64,000 nucleotides of DNA from Rhodococcoides trifolii (GTDB lineage: Bacteria; Actinomycetota; Actinomycetes; Mycobacteriales; Mycobacteriaceae): contig NZ_BMCU01000001.1 of NCBI RefSeq assembly GCF_014635345.1, forward strand, positions 744,001 to 808,000, in the 5' to 3' direction. Position numbers and translations under genes: made by a program. A model generated the notes under the pieces. It did not search any database. It saw only the letters and a program-made list of their open reading frames with translations, and had not been told where the DNA came from. Positions within the stretch are counted from its first letter, which is position 1. Every line of letters starts with the position of its first letter. This document shows positions 36,500 to 44,928 of the stretch, piece by piece.

Positions 36500-37446
36500 G
36501 CGGGAATCCTTTCGGGCTGACCGGTGATGGTCAGGAAGACTTCGTCGAGGCTCGGCTTGCTGACGGTGATCTCGTCGACCTCGATACCGTTCTCGCGCAG
36601 ACGAATCAGGACGTCGGTGGTGACGGAAGGGGAGGTGAGGGGCGCGGTGAGGCGAGCACCGTCCGGGGCGACGAGGACGTCGACTCCCAGCACGCCGATC
36701 ACCAGGGTGCGCGCCTCGTCGATACGGGTCGGGTCGGCGATCGCGAGGTTCAGGGAGGACGTGCCGACGGATGCTTTCAGTTCGTCGGCGGTACCGTCGG
36801 CGATGACGCGACCGTGGTCGATGACGGCGATGCGGTCGGCCAGCTGGTCGGCTTCGTCGAGATACTGAGTGGTGAGCAGGACTGTCGAACCCTGTGCGAC
36901 AAGGTTTCTGATGGTGTCCCACATCTGCGCGCGGGTGCGCGGATCCAATCCCGTCGTCGGCTCGTCGAGGAAGAGGAGGGGCGGTGCGGCGATCAGGCTG
37001 GCCGCGAGGTCGAGTCGTCGACGCATGCCGCCCGAGAAGTTCTTGAGTGGTTTGGTTGCCGCTTCGGTGAGACCGAACTCCTCGAGCAGTTCGCCGGCCT
37101 TGATGCGTGACGCCGTTCGGGTCAGCCCCAGCAGGCGGGCGAACACGACGAGATTCTCGGTTGCGGTCAGGTCCTCGTCGACCGACGCGTACTGACCGGT
37201 GACGCCGACGAGGGAACGGACCGCGGTGGGTTCGTGCACCACGTCGTGGCCGAAGATGCGGGCGGATCCGGCGTCGGGACGCAGCAGCGTCGCGAGCATG
37301 CGGACGGTCGTGGTCTTGCCGGCGCCGTTGGGCCCGAGGACGCCGTAGACCGCACCCATGGGGACGGTGAGGCTGACGCCGTCGACGGCGCGTTGGGTGC
37401 CGAACTTCTTGACGAGGCCCACGGCCTCGATTGCTGGAGTGGTCAT
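36496..37446 (-). CDS. ABC transporter ATP-binding protein (DrrA-like)
   Basis: 316 residues from the ATG at 37446. Walker [11 protein letters not shown]-loop region [12 protein letters not shown], signature [11 protein letters not shown], Walker [13 protein letters not shown] and H-loop [12 protein letters not shown] are all present. The C-terminal extension of about 90 residues (after residue 225) is typical of DrrA, which couples to DrrB. The permease ATG overlaps its stop (ATGA). Likely a drug or lipid exporter; the cargo is unknown. Confidence 0.94.
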   Translation of the reverse strand: MTTPAIEAVGLVKKFGTQRAVDGVSLTVPMGAVYGVLGPNGAGKTTTVRMLATLLRPDAGSARIFGHDVVHEPTAVRSLVGVTGQYASVDEDLTATENLVVFARLLGLTRTASRIKAGELLEEFGLTEAATKPLKNFSGGMRRRLDLAASLIAAPPLLFLDEPTTGLDPRTRAQMWDTIRNLVAQGSTVLLTTQYLDEADQLADRIAVIDHGRVIADGTADELKASVGTSSLNLAIADPTRIDEARTLVIGVLGVDVLVAPDGARLTAPLTSPSVTTDVLIRLRENGIEVDEITVSKPSLDEVFLTITGQPERIPA

Positions 37447-37517
37447 GGAGTAACTGTGAACCCGAGTTCTTGCACGGCTCTTGCACCGCGCATACGCCCC
37501 CAAGCGCGGCGGAGGTT

Positions 37518-37547
37518 TTGCGCAAATCGCGCCGACGCAGCTAATAT
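37518..37547 (+). promoter_or_regulatory. Candidate sigma-A promoter upstream of a 65-residue ORF
   Basis: TTGCGC (37518-37523), an 18-base spacer and TAATAT (37542-37547), each 4/6 to consensus. The predicted start near 37554 would leave a 5' leader of about 95 bases before the GTG at 37651. Confidence 0.4.
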
Positions 37548-37622
37548 CGCTGAGCGCCCCGTTTCCAGGGTTTCCCGAGGCTTGAGTCGACAGCCCCGGA
37601 CGTAGCTACCTCATCTAGATGC

Positions 37623-37638
37623 GTGTGCCGTTGCACAC
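37623..37638 (+). other. Hairpin immediately upstream of ribosome site
   Basis: GTGTGC and GCACAC arms (6 bp, perfect) flank CGTT, ending 2 bases before the GGGAG ribosome site of the 37651 ORF. In RNA this stem could affect initiation. As DNA it could equally be an operator. Confidence 0.4.
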
Positions 37639-37650
37639 TGCGGGAGACTC

Positions 37651-37848
37651 GTGAGCTGCGATTTCGTCAATGTCCGAGAAGTGGTCGCGTCGATGGACGC
37701 AGACGAACTGGACAATGCCATCTTCGCGCTCACGGCCCGCCAGCGCGCGTTCCTCCTCAGCGGTGACCTCGAAGACGTGTGGTCGGTGACCAAGGATCTC
37801 GAGGTCTGTCTGGCCGAGCGGTCGCGGCTCGGAGAGTCTCAGGTCTGA
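37651..37848 (+). CDS. Small acidic hypothetical protein
   Basis: 65 residues from a GTG with GGGAG upstream. The product is helical and acidic (VASMDADELDNAIFALTARQRAFLLSGDLEDVW). No domain recognised. It overlaps the convergent GAF/PAS-like gene by 10 bases. Plausible promoter and leader support it, but conservation has not been tested. Confidence 0.45.
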   Translation: MSCDFVNVREVVASMDADELDNAIFALTARQRAFLLSGDLEDVWSVTKDLEVCLAERSRLGESQV

Positions 37849-38870
37849 TAGCCGGTATCGGTCGGCGGCACCGGGTCGGGGTCGTCGGAAAAGCCGATCG
37901 TACGGAACTCGGCCAGCAGCAATCCCGGCCCGTCCGGCACCGAAACGAGTGTGGCTCGCGCGTCGACCACCGTCCACCCACCGCCGAGCCGTCGCAGACG
38001 AATCCTGCCCAGGTCGGATTCGGTCGATCCGCGGTAGAAGGTGCGAATCGAGGTGACTATCCGGTCGACATCGTCCGGGTGCGGGGTGTCACGCTGATCC
38101 CGCACCCCCTTCCAGGCAATGTTCGGTATCGGCTCGGTGATCCACCGCACGATACGCACCTTCTCGAGGTCGATGAGGGCGACCGCAGTGTCCGAATTGC
38201 GCGACAGCGCTTCCAGCGCAAGGGATTCTACCAACCGGGTCGACGGTACCGCTGGGCGCCGCGACTCGAATGTCACTGCACGCCAGTATGATTCGTCCGG
38301 CGCAGAGAGTGAACGCATGGCCGTTCGTACTGGCATCGGCCCATCCCCGGTGCGTACGGTCAGCGACCCGATCCACTTGTTGTCCGATGCGCGGCGCAAG
38401 GTAGCGGACATGAAACCGAGTGCGCCGTCATCGAATTCGATGACGGACTGAAACGCCTCCGCCATCGTGATGGACGGCCGGGTGTCGTCCAACCCGAGCA
38501 GGGCTCTCAGTTCACGAGCCAGCCTGACTTCGCGAGTCTCGCTCGACCAATCGAAACCTGCGGCGGCCGGCCAGCTCGCCGGTACTGCGTCGGCCGGGCC
38601 GTGCCACAGAACGACGCCGTGAACGGTCCCCTGCGGACCGAGCGCGGGACGAGCCACGATGCAGTCATCGGTTCCGCTGATCGCCACGGTTGCATTCGAT
38701 GCGGTCTCGACGCAGCGCGTTATCGCCGGGACGGCCGCGGCATAGGCCCCTTTCGACGGAACGGCACGCGTCAGCGATGCCCACTCCTTGTCCCGTTCGC
38801 CCAATCCGACAACCGTTGCTTGCGCTGGGTCGCCGCACAGGGTCTCGACGAAGATCCAGACGCCGGACAC
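37839..38870 (-). CDS. GAF/PAS-like sensor-domain protein of unknown function (DUF5593-type)
   Basis: 343 residues from GTG. The N-terminal 150 residues resemble a GAF-like module (CIVARPALGPQGTVHGVVLWHG). The C-terminal 100 residues have a PAS-like pattern (IRTFYRGSTESDLGRIRLRR, then GGWTVVDARATLVS). No output HTH or kinase is visible. It begins 1 base after the menE stop, so it is the last gene of the DUF3349-DUF3349-menE unit. A ligand or redox sensor linked to quinone synthesis is conceivable but unproven. Confidence 0.6.
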   Translation of the reverse strand: MSGVWIFVETLCGDPAQATVVGLGERDKEWASLTRAVPSKGAYAAAVPAITRCVETASNATVAISGTDDCIVARPALGPQGTVHGVVLWHGPADAVPASWPAAAGFDWSSETREVRLARELRALLGLDDTRPSITMAEAFQSVIEFDDGALGFMSATLRRASDNKWIGSLTVRTGDGPMPVRTAMRSLSAPDESYWRAVTFESRRPAVPSTRLVESLALEALSRNSDTAVALIDLEKVRIVRWITEPIPNIAWKGVRDQRDTPHPDDVDRIVTSIRTFYRGSTESDLGRIRLRRLGGGWTVVDARATLVSVPDGPGLLLAEFRTIGFSDDPDPVPPTDTGYQT

Positions 38871-38871
38871 G

Positions 38872-40062
38872 TCAGCCGCCCACGGTGAACATCGACCGCA
38901 CCGCGGCTCGGTCGACTTTGCCTGGCCCGCGCAGCGGTAGGGCGTCGACCAGCAGCATCTCCCGAGGGGATGCGTGTGTGTTCAGCGATTGCGCGACGTG
39001 AGCCCGGACGTCGTCGAGCGTGACCGTCGATCCCCGTGCAGGCACGATCGCCACCGCTACCCGTTCGCCGAGTCGCGCGTCCGACACTCCCACGACGGCG
39101 CATTCGGCGATGCCGTCGTGCGTGGCGAGTGCCGCCTCGACCACCTGCGGCACGACGGTCAGGCCGCCCGTCGTGATGGCCTCGTCCAACCGGCCCACGA
39201 TGCGCAGGACACCGTTCTCCGTCAGCACGCCGGCGTCGTCGGTGCGGAACAGGCCGGGCTCGGCGAAGGCCGGGTGATCGGGTAGGCCGCGGTAACCCGA
39301 GGCGAGGGTGGCACCGCCGAGGAATACCCGTCCTGATGCGGGTAGGCCGGAGGCCGGCCGGTTCGACGCGTCCATAGAGACGGTGACTCCGTCCAATGGA
39401 ACGCCGTCGTACACGCACCCACCGCACGTCTCGCTCATTCCGTAGGTCCGCACCACGGTGATGCCGGCGTCGACCGCACGGGCGAGGACGGGCGCGGGGG
39501 TTGCCGCACCGCCGAGCAGGACGGCATCGAGGGATGCGAGCGCCGCCGTGGCAGCGGGGTTGTCGAGCACCTTGATCAGTTGGGTCGGTACCAACGACGT
39601 GTACCGGCGAGGGCCGTCCATGTTCTCGATCGCAGCGGGCAGTGTGTTCGGGTCGAACCCGTGCCGGACGTCGAGTACGACGGGTTCGGTGTTCGCGGCG
39701 ATGCTGCGCAGCAGCACCTGCATGCCGGCGATGTGGTGGGCGGGGAGGGCGAGGAGCCACGATCCGGCACCGCCCAGACGGGCGTGGGTTGCAGACGCGC
39801 TCGCGCGCAACGCAGCAGCAGAAAGCAACGCGCCCTTGGGAATTCCGGTCGATCCGGAGGTGGCGACCACCAAGGCGACACCGTCCTCGATCGGCGCCCC
39901 CGGCGCCAACGCGTCGGTCAGGCGGGCGGCGTCTCGTGCGTCGTCCGCGGGGACGGGAAGGATGGGATCCGCTGCGCCGGAGAGAATGTCGGACAGGATG
40001 GGCAGAACGGAGGACACCGCGGGTCCGGACGGAACCGCCAGGGTCCGGAGAACGGCGGTCAC
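38872..40062 (-). CDS. menE: O-succinylbenzoate-CoA ligase
   Basis: 396 residues from the GTG at 40062, overlapping the upstream stop (GTGA). ANL superfamily: P-loop TSGSTGIPKGALLS, A5-type YGMSETCGGC, A8 region FRTDDAGVLTENGVLRIVGRLDEAI, and a late lysine in GPGKVDRAAV. It activates OSB to OSB-CoA for MenB. Shorter than typical 450-500 residue MenE proteins, mostly at the N-terminus, as in mycobacteria. A GC repeat encodes the variable loop [13 protein letters not shown]. Confidence 0.93.
   Translation of the reverse strand: MTAVLRTLAVPSGPAVSSVLPILSDILSGAADPILPVPADDARDAARLTDALAPGAPIEDGVALVVATSGSTGIPKGALLSAAALRASASATHARLGGAGSWLLALPAHHIAGMQVLLRSIAANTEPVVLDVRHGFDPNTLPAAIENMDGPRRYTSLVPTQLIKVLDNPAATAALASLDAVLLGGAATPAPVLARAVDAGITVVRTYGMSETCGGCVYDGVPLDGVTVSMDASNRPASGLPASGRVFLGGATLASGYRGLPDHPAFAEPGLFRTDDAGVLTENGVLRIVGRLDEAITTGGLTVVPQVVEAALATHDGIAECAVVGVSDARLGERVAVAIVPARGSTVTLDDVRAHVAQSLNTHASPREMLLVDALPLRGPGKVDRAAVRSMFTVGG
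39338..39361 (+). repeat. GC-rich 24-bp dispersed repeat inside menE
   Basis: This copy runs GCGGGTAGGCC then GGAGGCCGGCCGG, antisense to menE. It encodes the [10 protein letters not shown] loop, which is not part of the ANL catalytic motifs. Confidence 0.7.
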
Positions 40063-40337
40063 GATCTGTCCGGCCAGTCGTCGAGGTGACGACGCACCCG
40101 TTCGATGTCGGCTTCGCTGGGCACTTCGTCGGTCACCTTGCTGATCCCGACTCCGATGTCCGCGGTGTCGACCGACGCGTCGGAACCGAACGCGGACGCC
40201 ACCTGCGCGACTTCGTCGTCGGTGAGTCTGCGACGAAGCAGCGCCAACAACGGGACGTAGTCTCGTTCCGGTACGCCGTCCGGATATCCGGTCCGAAGCC
40301 ACGCCACGATCGCGGCCAGGACGGGCGGAAGCGGCAT
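40059..40337 (-). CDS. DUF3349 protein (copy 2, menE-proximal)
   Basis: 92 residues. Pattern AAIVAWLRTGYPDGVPERDYVPLL, LRRRLTDDEVAQVA, then ISKVTDEVPSEADIERVRRHL. It aligns end to end with the neighbour at 40347-40655, so the pair is a tandem duplication. Rv0543c, next to menE in M. tuberculosis, belongs here. The fold is small and helical; function unknown. It overlaps menE by 4 bases. Confidence 0.85.
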   Translation of the reverse strand: MPLPPVLAAIVAWLRTGYPDGVPERDYVPLLALLRRRLTDDEVAQVASAFGSDASVDTADIGVGISKVTDEVPSEADIERVRRHLDDWPDRS

Positions 40338-40346
40338 CCGGTCAGT

Positions 40347-40655
40347 TTACTGCTCGGACGTCTTCCAGGGTTCGAAGGGATCGGCCAACGGCCAGCCGCC
40401 CGCAGCGAGGCGCGAGCGCACGCGATCCATGTCCGTGTCCAGAGGTAGCTCGTCGGTGACCTTGGTGATGGCCGCACCGATGTCGGCCTTGTCGGCTCCC
40501 GTCCGGGCGAGCTCGTCGACGAGTTCCTGCACCTCGCCGGGCGAGAGTCGACGGGACAGGAGCGCCATCAACGGGACGTAGTCGTGCTCGGGCACTCCGT
40601 TGGGATACCCCGCACGCAACCACTGCACGATCGAATTGATGACGCCCCCGGCCAC
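40347..40655 (-). CDS. DUF3349 protein (copy 1)
   Basis: 102 residues: IVQWLRAGYPNGVPEHDYVPLMALLSRRL, then ITKVTDELPLDTDMDRVRSRL. A paralogue of the next gene, 9 bases away, with a slightly longer C-terminal tail (WPLADPFEPWKTSEQ). Probably cotranscribed with menE. Confidence 0.85.
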   Translation of the reverse strand: MAGGVINSIVQWLRAGYPNGVPEHDYVPLMALLSRRLSPGEVQELVDELARTGADKADIGAAITKVTDELPLDTDMDRVRSRLAAGGWPLADPFEPWKTSEQ

Positions 40656-40662
40656 GATTCGG

Positions 40663-40947
40663 CTACTTCGCTTTGGCGCCGAGGATGTAAACGCCGGTGT
40701 GGTGTCCGATGAAGTCGCGGGAGATGAAGAGAACTCCGAGTACGACGGCGATGGCCACGATGGCGAAGGCGAGGAATGCCAACGCTTTTCCGGCGGGTGA
40801 GGTGGAGGTGGTGGTTCCGTCGGCGCCGGCGGTTCCCATGGCGGCGGAGCGGACTCCGAGCGCGAACAGGGCGGGGAGTCCGGCGCCGAGGACGAGCCCG
40901 AAGACGATCACTTTCCAGAGTGCGCTGACGTTGAGCCAGGTGGACAT
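40663..40947 (-). CDS. Two-helix membrane protein (Rv0544c-like)
   Basis: 94 residues from the ATG at 40947. Membrane helices at about 10-32 and 54-75 flank a Thr/Ser/Gly-rich loop (MGTAGADGTTTSTSPAG). It lies 14 bases after the pitA stop on the same strand and so is probably in the pitA transcript. The equivalent small membrane protein follows pitA in M. tuberculosis. Function unknown. Confidence 0.75.
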   Translation of the reverse strand: MSTWLNVSALWKVIVFGLVLGAGLPALFALGVRSAAMGTAGADGTTTSTSPAGKALAFLAFAIVAIAVVLGVLFISRDFIGHHTGVYILGAKAK

Positions 40948-40961
40948 CGTGTGCTGCCTTT

Positions 40962-42119
40962 CTAGACTGTCGCGGCGGCGGGAACGGCGGGGGAGGTGCT
41001 GGACGAGTCCCACTCGTCGTTCACGTTGTCCGGGTTGATGGGTGTCTTGCGCGAGTGCAGGTACATCCACGTTGCCGCGGCGATGAGGATCGCGAAGACG
41101 ACGAGGATGCCGGGCAGTCCGCCGATGACGTGGGAGAGGAAGTAGCAGAGCGCGCCGACCAAACCTGCCGCCGGCAGCGTGATGAGCCATGCGGTGGCCA
41201 TGCGGCCCGCGACGCCCCAGCGCACTTCGGCGCCGGGCTTGCCGACTCCGGATCCGAGGATGGAGCCGGTCGCGACGTGGGTGGTGGAGAGGGAGAAGCC
41301 GAAGTTCGATGCGAGGAGGATGACGACGGCCGAGGACGATTCGGCGGCCATGCCTTGCGGGGACTTGATCTCCACCAGTCCCTTGCCGAGGGTGCGGATG
41401 ACGCGCCAGCCGCCGAGGTAGGTGCCGGCGGCGATGGCCAGGGCGCAGGACACGACGACCCAGATCGGGGGCATCGAGTCCGAGCTCGAGACCGATCCGT
41501 ACGAGATCAGGGCGAGGAAGATGATGCCCATCGTCTTCTGTGCGTCGTTGGTGCCGTGCGCGAGCGAGACCAAGGACGCCGAGCCGATCTGGCCGTAGCG
41601 GAATCCCTTCTCGGACTGCTTCTCCGGGACCGTGCGTGTGGTGCGGTAGACCAGCCACGTCCCCGTCGCCGCGACGGTTCCCGCGATGATCGGCGAGAGC
41701 GCGGCGGGGATGATCACCGAGGAGACGAGACCGTGCCAGATGACACCGTGGCCGCCGACGGCGGCGATCATGGCGCCGACGATTCCGCCGATGAGGGCGT
41801 GCGAGGAGCTCGACGGGATGCCGAGCAGCCAGGTGGCGAGGTTCCAGGTGATGCCCCCGACGAGACCGGCGAAGACGATCTCGAGGGAGACGAGGTTGGC
41901 GTCGACGAGTCCCTTCGCGATGGTGGCGGCGACCGCGGTGGACAAGAAGGCGCCGACCAGGTTCAGCGACGCCGAGAGGGCAACCGCGACCTTCGGCTTC
42001 AGTGCGCCCGTGGCGATGGAGGTCGCCATGGCATTCCCGGTGTCATGAAAGCCGTTCGTGAAATCGAAGGCCAGGGCGGTGACGACAACAACCGCCAATA
42101 CGATGAATTCCGCAGTCAC
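40962..42119 (-). CDS. pitA: Low-affinity inorganic phosphate transporter PitA
   Basis: 385 residues, about ten membrane helices. The two inverted-repeat signatures of the PiT family are present: DFTNGFHDTGNAMATS in the first helix and SLAHGTNDAQKTMGI in the second half. It imports metal-phosphate by proton symport. A direct repeat resembling a phosphate-control box lies about 90 bases upstream of the ATG. Confidence 0.95.
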   Translation of the reverse strand: MTAEFIVLAVVVVTALAFDFTNGFHDTGNAMATSIATGALKPKVAVALSASLNLVGAFLSTAVAATIAKGLVDANLVSLEIVFAGLVGGITWNLATWLLGIPSSSSHALIGGIVGAMIAAVGGHGVIWHGLVSSVIIPAALSPIIAGTVAATGTWLVYRTTRTVPEKQSEKGFRYGQIGSASLVSLAHGTNDAQKTMGIIFLALISYGSVSSSDSMPPIWVVVSCALAIAAGTYLGGWRVIRTLGKGLVEIKSPQGMAAESSSAVVILLASNFGFSLSTTHVATGSILGSGVGKPGAEVRWGVAGRMATAWLITLPAAGLVGALCYFLSHVIGGLPGILVVFAILIAAATWMYLHSRKTPINPDNVNDEWDSSSTSPAVPAAATV

Positions 42120-42202
42120 GAGGCAAAGTGTGCGGCCCGGATTCGCGGAAGTAAAACCGCGGGAACGCTTTTTCCGACGTTCCGATCCACCGGTCCGGAT
42201 AT

Positions 42203-42224
42203 GTTCATTCTCCGTTCACCTTGA
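42203..42224 (+). promoter_or_regulatory. Candidate PHO-type box upstream of pitA
   Basis: Two adjacent 11-base units, GTTCATTCTCC and GTTCACCTTGA, each begin with GTTCA. This is the architecture of Streptomyces PhoP direct repeats and resembles the GTTCACC elements of mycobacterial RegX3. It lies 84-105 bases upstream of pitA on the opposite strand. Confidence 0.5.
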
Positions 42225-42250
42225 ATGTCCGTTTCGCCCGAATTGCCTGG

Positions 42251-43321
42251 TCAGCGCCCGATCCGTGCGGCGACCGACGGCAACTGGTCCAACGCGTTCA
42301 GCCGTTCGATTCGGTATCGCTGATCGGAATCGAAAACGTCGCTCAGCCCGGGCGCGGGGTCGGTCGTGGTGTCGGCGCGGTAGACGAGTCCGCTGAACGG
42401 CCAGTCGGATCCGAACACGATGTTGTCGATGTCCGTCACTTCGAGAACGCTGCGCATGGCCGCCGCCGACGCGGAGAGCGAGGTGTCGTAGAAAAACTTC
42501 CTGATGGAGCCTCGGGTCGCGAACACGGAGACCTCGGGCGCCGCTGGAACCGCCGATCGAGGGAGCGCCAAGCGGGCGGACAGAAACGGGAGGCAGCCGC
42601 CGGCGTGAGCGAGGGAAAAGCGAATGTTCGGGTACCGGTCGATCGTTCCCGATGCCATGAGAATGGCCGCGGCGCGCGTGGTGTCGAAAGGGTATTCCTC
42701 GTAGAAAGCGGGGAACGGCAGCTCGGGCCGGTTGTCGGGCGGCAACTCGGCGGGGTGGACGAAGACGAACGCACTGCGTGCGTTCAAGGCGGCCATGACC
42801 GGTTCGAAGCGGGCGTCCCCCAAATAGATGCCGTTGTAGCTCGACAGTAGGACGACGCCGTCGAGTCCTCGAACGTCCAATGCGTGGGTGAGTTCGGCCA
42901 ACGACGCCACGACATCGGGGAGTGGCAGAAACGCGAAGGCCCCGAACCGGGTGGGGTGTTGCTCGACCAGGTCGGCCGCATAGTCGTTGGTGTAGCGGAC
43001 CATCTCGACGGCAGCGGGGCCGGACAGGAACCCGACTCCGGGATCCGAGATCGACACGACCTGGGTTCCGATGCCGTGTGCGTCCATGAACTGCAGTGCT
43101 TCCGCCGGAGACCACGACGGGACCGGTGCCAGCGACTTCGCGGTGTATCCGCTTGCAGTCAACGCATCGCGATAGCGAGGAGGAAGGAAGTGCGAATGCA
43201 GGTCGATCCGGTAGTTGCCGGTCGGGGCGGCCGACGCTGTACGTGCGCGCACTCCGAGCCCGGCCACCACGCCCCCGGTGGCGAGTGCCCGGATGGCATT
43301 TCGACGTGAAACCTCGACCAT
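42251..43321 (-). CDS. Exported amidohydrolase-family protein (ACMSD/decarboxylase-like)
   Basis: 356 residues. Tat signal (SRRNAIRALATGGVVAG, residues 5-21) with an AxA cleavage region before residue 33. The TIM-barrel metal motif is DLHSHFLPP; later ligands are in FVHPAE, LAHAGG and FGSDWPFSG. The ACMSD/gamma-resorcylate decarboxylase subfamily is usually cytoplasmic, so Tat export is unusual. Possibly a hydrolase or decarboxylase of aromatic or lactone compounds. The adjacent downstream SDR gene may share the pathway. Confidence 0.85.
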   Translation of the reverse strand: MVEVSRRNAIRALATGGVVAGLGVRARTASAAPTGNYRIDLHSHFLPPRYRDALTASGYTAKSLAPVPSWSPAEALQFMDAHGIGTQVVSISDPGVGFLSGPAAVEMVRYTNDYAADLVEQHPTRFGAFAFLPLPDVVASLAELTHALDVRGLDGVVLLSSYNGIYLGDARFEPVMAALNARSAFVFVHPAELPPDNRPELPFPAFYEEYPFDTTRAAAILMASGTIDRYPNIRFSLAHAGGCLPFLSARLALPRSAVPAAPEVSVFATRGSIRKFFYDTSLSASAAAMRSVLEVTDIDNIVFGSDWPFSGLVYRADTTTDPAPGLSDVFDSDQRYRIERLNALDQLPSVAARIGR

Positions 43322-43340
43322 GTGTCCCCCCCTGGACTGT

Positions 43341-44141
43341 TCAGTGAATGTCGTGCTGCCTCAGAACGATCTTTTCCATGACGGCATCGGGCGCGACCCG
43401 TTTCAGGGCGAACGCCAACGGTGCTCGGCTGCCGACCGCGTAGAGGGGCTTCGGGTTCTCCGCTTCGATCGCGGCGACGACGGTGCGTGCCACCCGCGGG
43501 GCCGAGATGCCGACTGCCTCGTTGGCGTCGAGTTTGCCGATCACCGTTCGATACTCGTTCCGATACACCGAATCCGGAGTGATGCAGTGGTTGCGCCGCG
43601 TCGAGATCCCGGTGTCGATGGCGCCGGGTTCGACGGTGGTGATCTTGACCCCGTACGGCTCCACCTCGGCGCGGGCGCTGGTGGCGAAACCCTTGATCGC
43701 AGCCTTGGACGCAACGTACGAGGAGCGGAACGCGACCGGAAAGCTGGCCAGCATGGACCCGACCATCACCACGCGCCCGTAGCCGCGAGCGCGCATACCC
43801 GGCAGGAGAAGCTGAGTGAGGTGAACCGGTCCGAACACGTTGAGCTGGAAGATTCGCTGCAGTTCCTCCTGCGGCAGCTCTTCCAATGGGCCGCACTGAC
43901 TTTCGCCGGCGTTGTTCACCAGAATGTCGATGTCACCGACGGCAGCGGCGCACCTCTCGACGCTGTTCGGGAACGTCAGATCGAGGTCGACGTACTCCAC
44001 ACCGTCCGCATGGCCGACGCCGGTCGACGTGTTCCGGCCGGTCCCGATGACGCGGTAACCGCGGTCGGCCAACTCGCGTGCAACCGCGTACCCGATCCCG
44101 GACGTGGCGCCCGTGACGAGCGCTGTTCTCGTAGTACTCAT
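43341..44141 (-). CDS. Short-chain dehydrogenase/reductase
   Basis: 266 residues. Cofactor motif TGATSGIG at residues 10-17, NNAG, and the active-site segment SSYVASKAAIKGF; a catalytic Ser precedes it in VGSMLASF. The GRN after strand 2 (IGTGRNTST) suggests NADP preference. The substrate is unknown. An SDR also lies between pitA and menB in M. tuberculosis (Rv0547c), so this may be its counterpart. Confidence 0.92.
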   Translation of the reverse strand: MSTTRTALVTGATSGIGYAVARELADRGYRVIGTGRNTSTGVGHADGVEYVDLDLTFPNSVERCAAAVGDIDILVNNAGESQCGPLEELPQEELQRIFQLNVFGPVHLTQLLLPGMRARGYGRVVMVGSMLASFPVAFRSSYVASKAAIKGFATSARAEVEPYGVKITTVEPGAIDTGISTRRNHCITPDSVYRNEYRTVIGKLDANEAVGISAPRVARTVVAAIEAENPKPLYAVGSRAPLAFALKRVAPDAVMEKIVLRQHDIH

Positions 44142-44207
44142 CGGAGCCTCTCAGGTGACGAAGTGATGACAGTATCAGCACTGATCGTTCGCCCTGTCAA
44201 TCGTCGA

Positions 44208-44876
44208 TCAGGCCAGGATCGACCGTCGAATGGTGTCTGCGAGCCACGTCGTGAACTCGGCTGAGCTCCACCCGATGTCCAATAAATGCCAGCGTGGCCC
44301 CGGCGAGTTCAGAGCCCACAAGATCTGGCCGGCCTTCTCGGCCGTCAGATCCGGGCGGATCCATCCCGCCGCGAACCAGTGGCGAACGACGGCGGAGCTG
44401 CCCGCCAGGCGCTCCGCGTCGACCTCGTCGGCGAACTCGCCGAGGGCAGGATCGCTCCCTCGGGCGCCGAGCAGCAGGCGTAGAAGTGGATCGGTACGCG
44501 CGGACACCACCGCCGCGAGTTCGGCGTACGCCGTCGCAGCCTGATCAGGATTCGTCGCGGCTCGCACCGCCTGCGCCTCGGGCCGCGCCGCGAGCGGAAG
44601 GTCTTCGTCGTCTCCGGCCAGGGTCACGTCCCAGACCGCCTTGAGCAGCGGCGCTTTGCCGCCCGTCGACTTGTAGATCGTTTCCTGGGACACGCCGGCG
44701 GCCCGTGCAACCTCCCGGATGGTCGTTGCCCCATATCCGTTCGCGAGGAACAGGTCCGCGGCCGCCCGCAGAATGCAGGCCCTGGTCCGCCGAGCCGCCG
44801 CTGCACGACGGCCGTTGTCGTACGCCAACGAGTGTCTCCGGATGTGTTGTCTCGAGAGTGTTGTCCTCGAGTTCAT
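44208..44876 (-). CDS. TetR family regulator of the adjacent cassette
   Basis: 222 residues. The N-terminal 28 residues are basic; HTH at about 30-75 (ILRAAADLFLANGYGATTIREV, AAGVSQETIYKSTGG). The C-terminal domain has LLRLLLGARGSDPALGEF. Divergent from a SnoaL-like gene with two TACAG-N4-CTGT palindromes in between, one abutting its own start codon, implying autoregulation and control of the divergent gene. Confidence 0.9.
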   Translation of the reverse strand: MNSRTTLSRQHIRRHSLAYDNGRRAAAARRTRACILRAAADLFLANGYGATTIREVARAAGVSQETIYKSTGGKAPLLKAVWDVTLAGDDEDLPLAARPEAQAVRAATNPDQAATAYAELAAVVSARTDPLLRLLLGARGSDPALGEFADEVDAERLAGSSAVVRHWFAAGWIRPDLTAEKAGQILWALNSPGPRWHLLDIGWSSAEFTTWLADTIRRSILA

Positions 44877-44914
44877 TACAGGCTACTGTCTCGTTTTAAT
44901 ACAGGGCACTGTAT
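44877..44914. promoter_or_regulatory. Two tandem TetR-type palindromes
   Basis: Site A is TACAG-GCTA-CTGTC (44877-44890) and site B is ATACAG-GGCA-CTGTAT (44899-44914, perfect 6-bp arms). Their centres are 23 bases apart. They fill the gap between the divergent TetR and SnoaL-like starts, with site B 14 bases from the latter ATG. Confidence 0.65.
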
Positions 44915-44928
44915 CGAAAGGTGGAGCA

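Noticed and set aside
32379..37446. Secondary-metabolite cluster suggested by a SARP regulator and a DrrAB-like exporter
   Set aside because: No biosynthetic gene is present; flanks are menA and menE-linked housekeeping genes.
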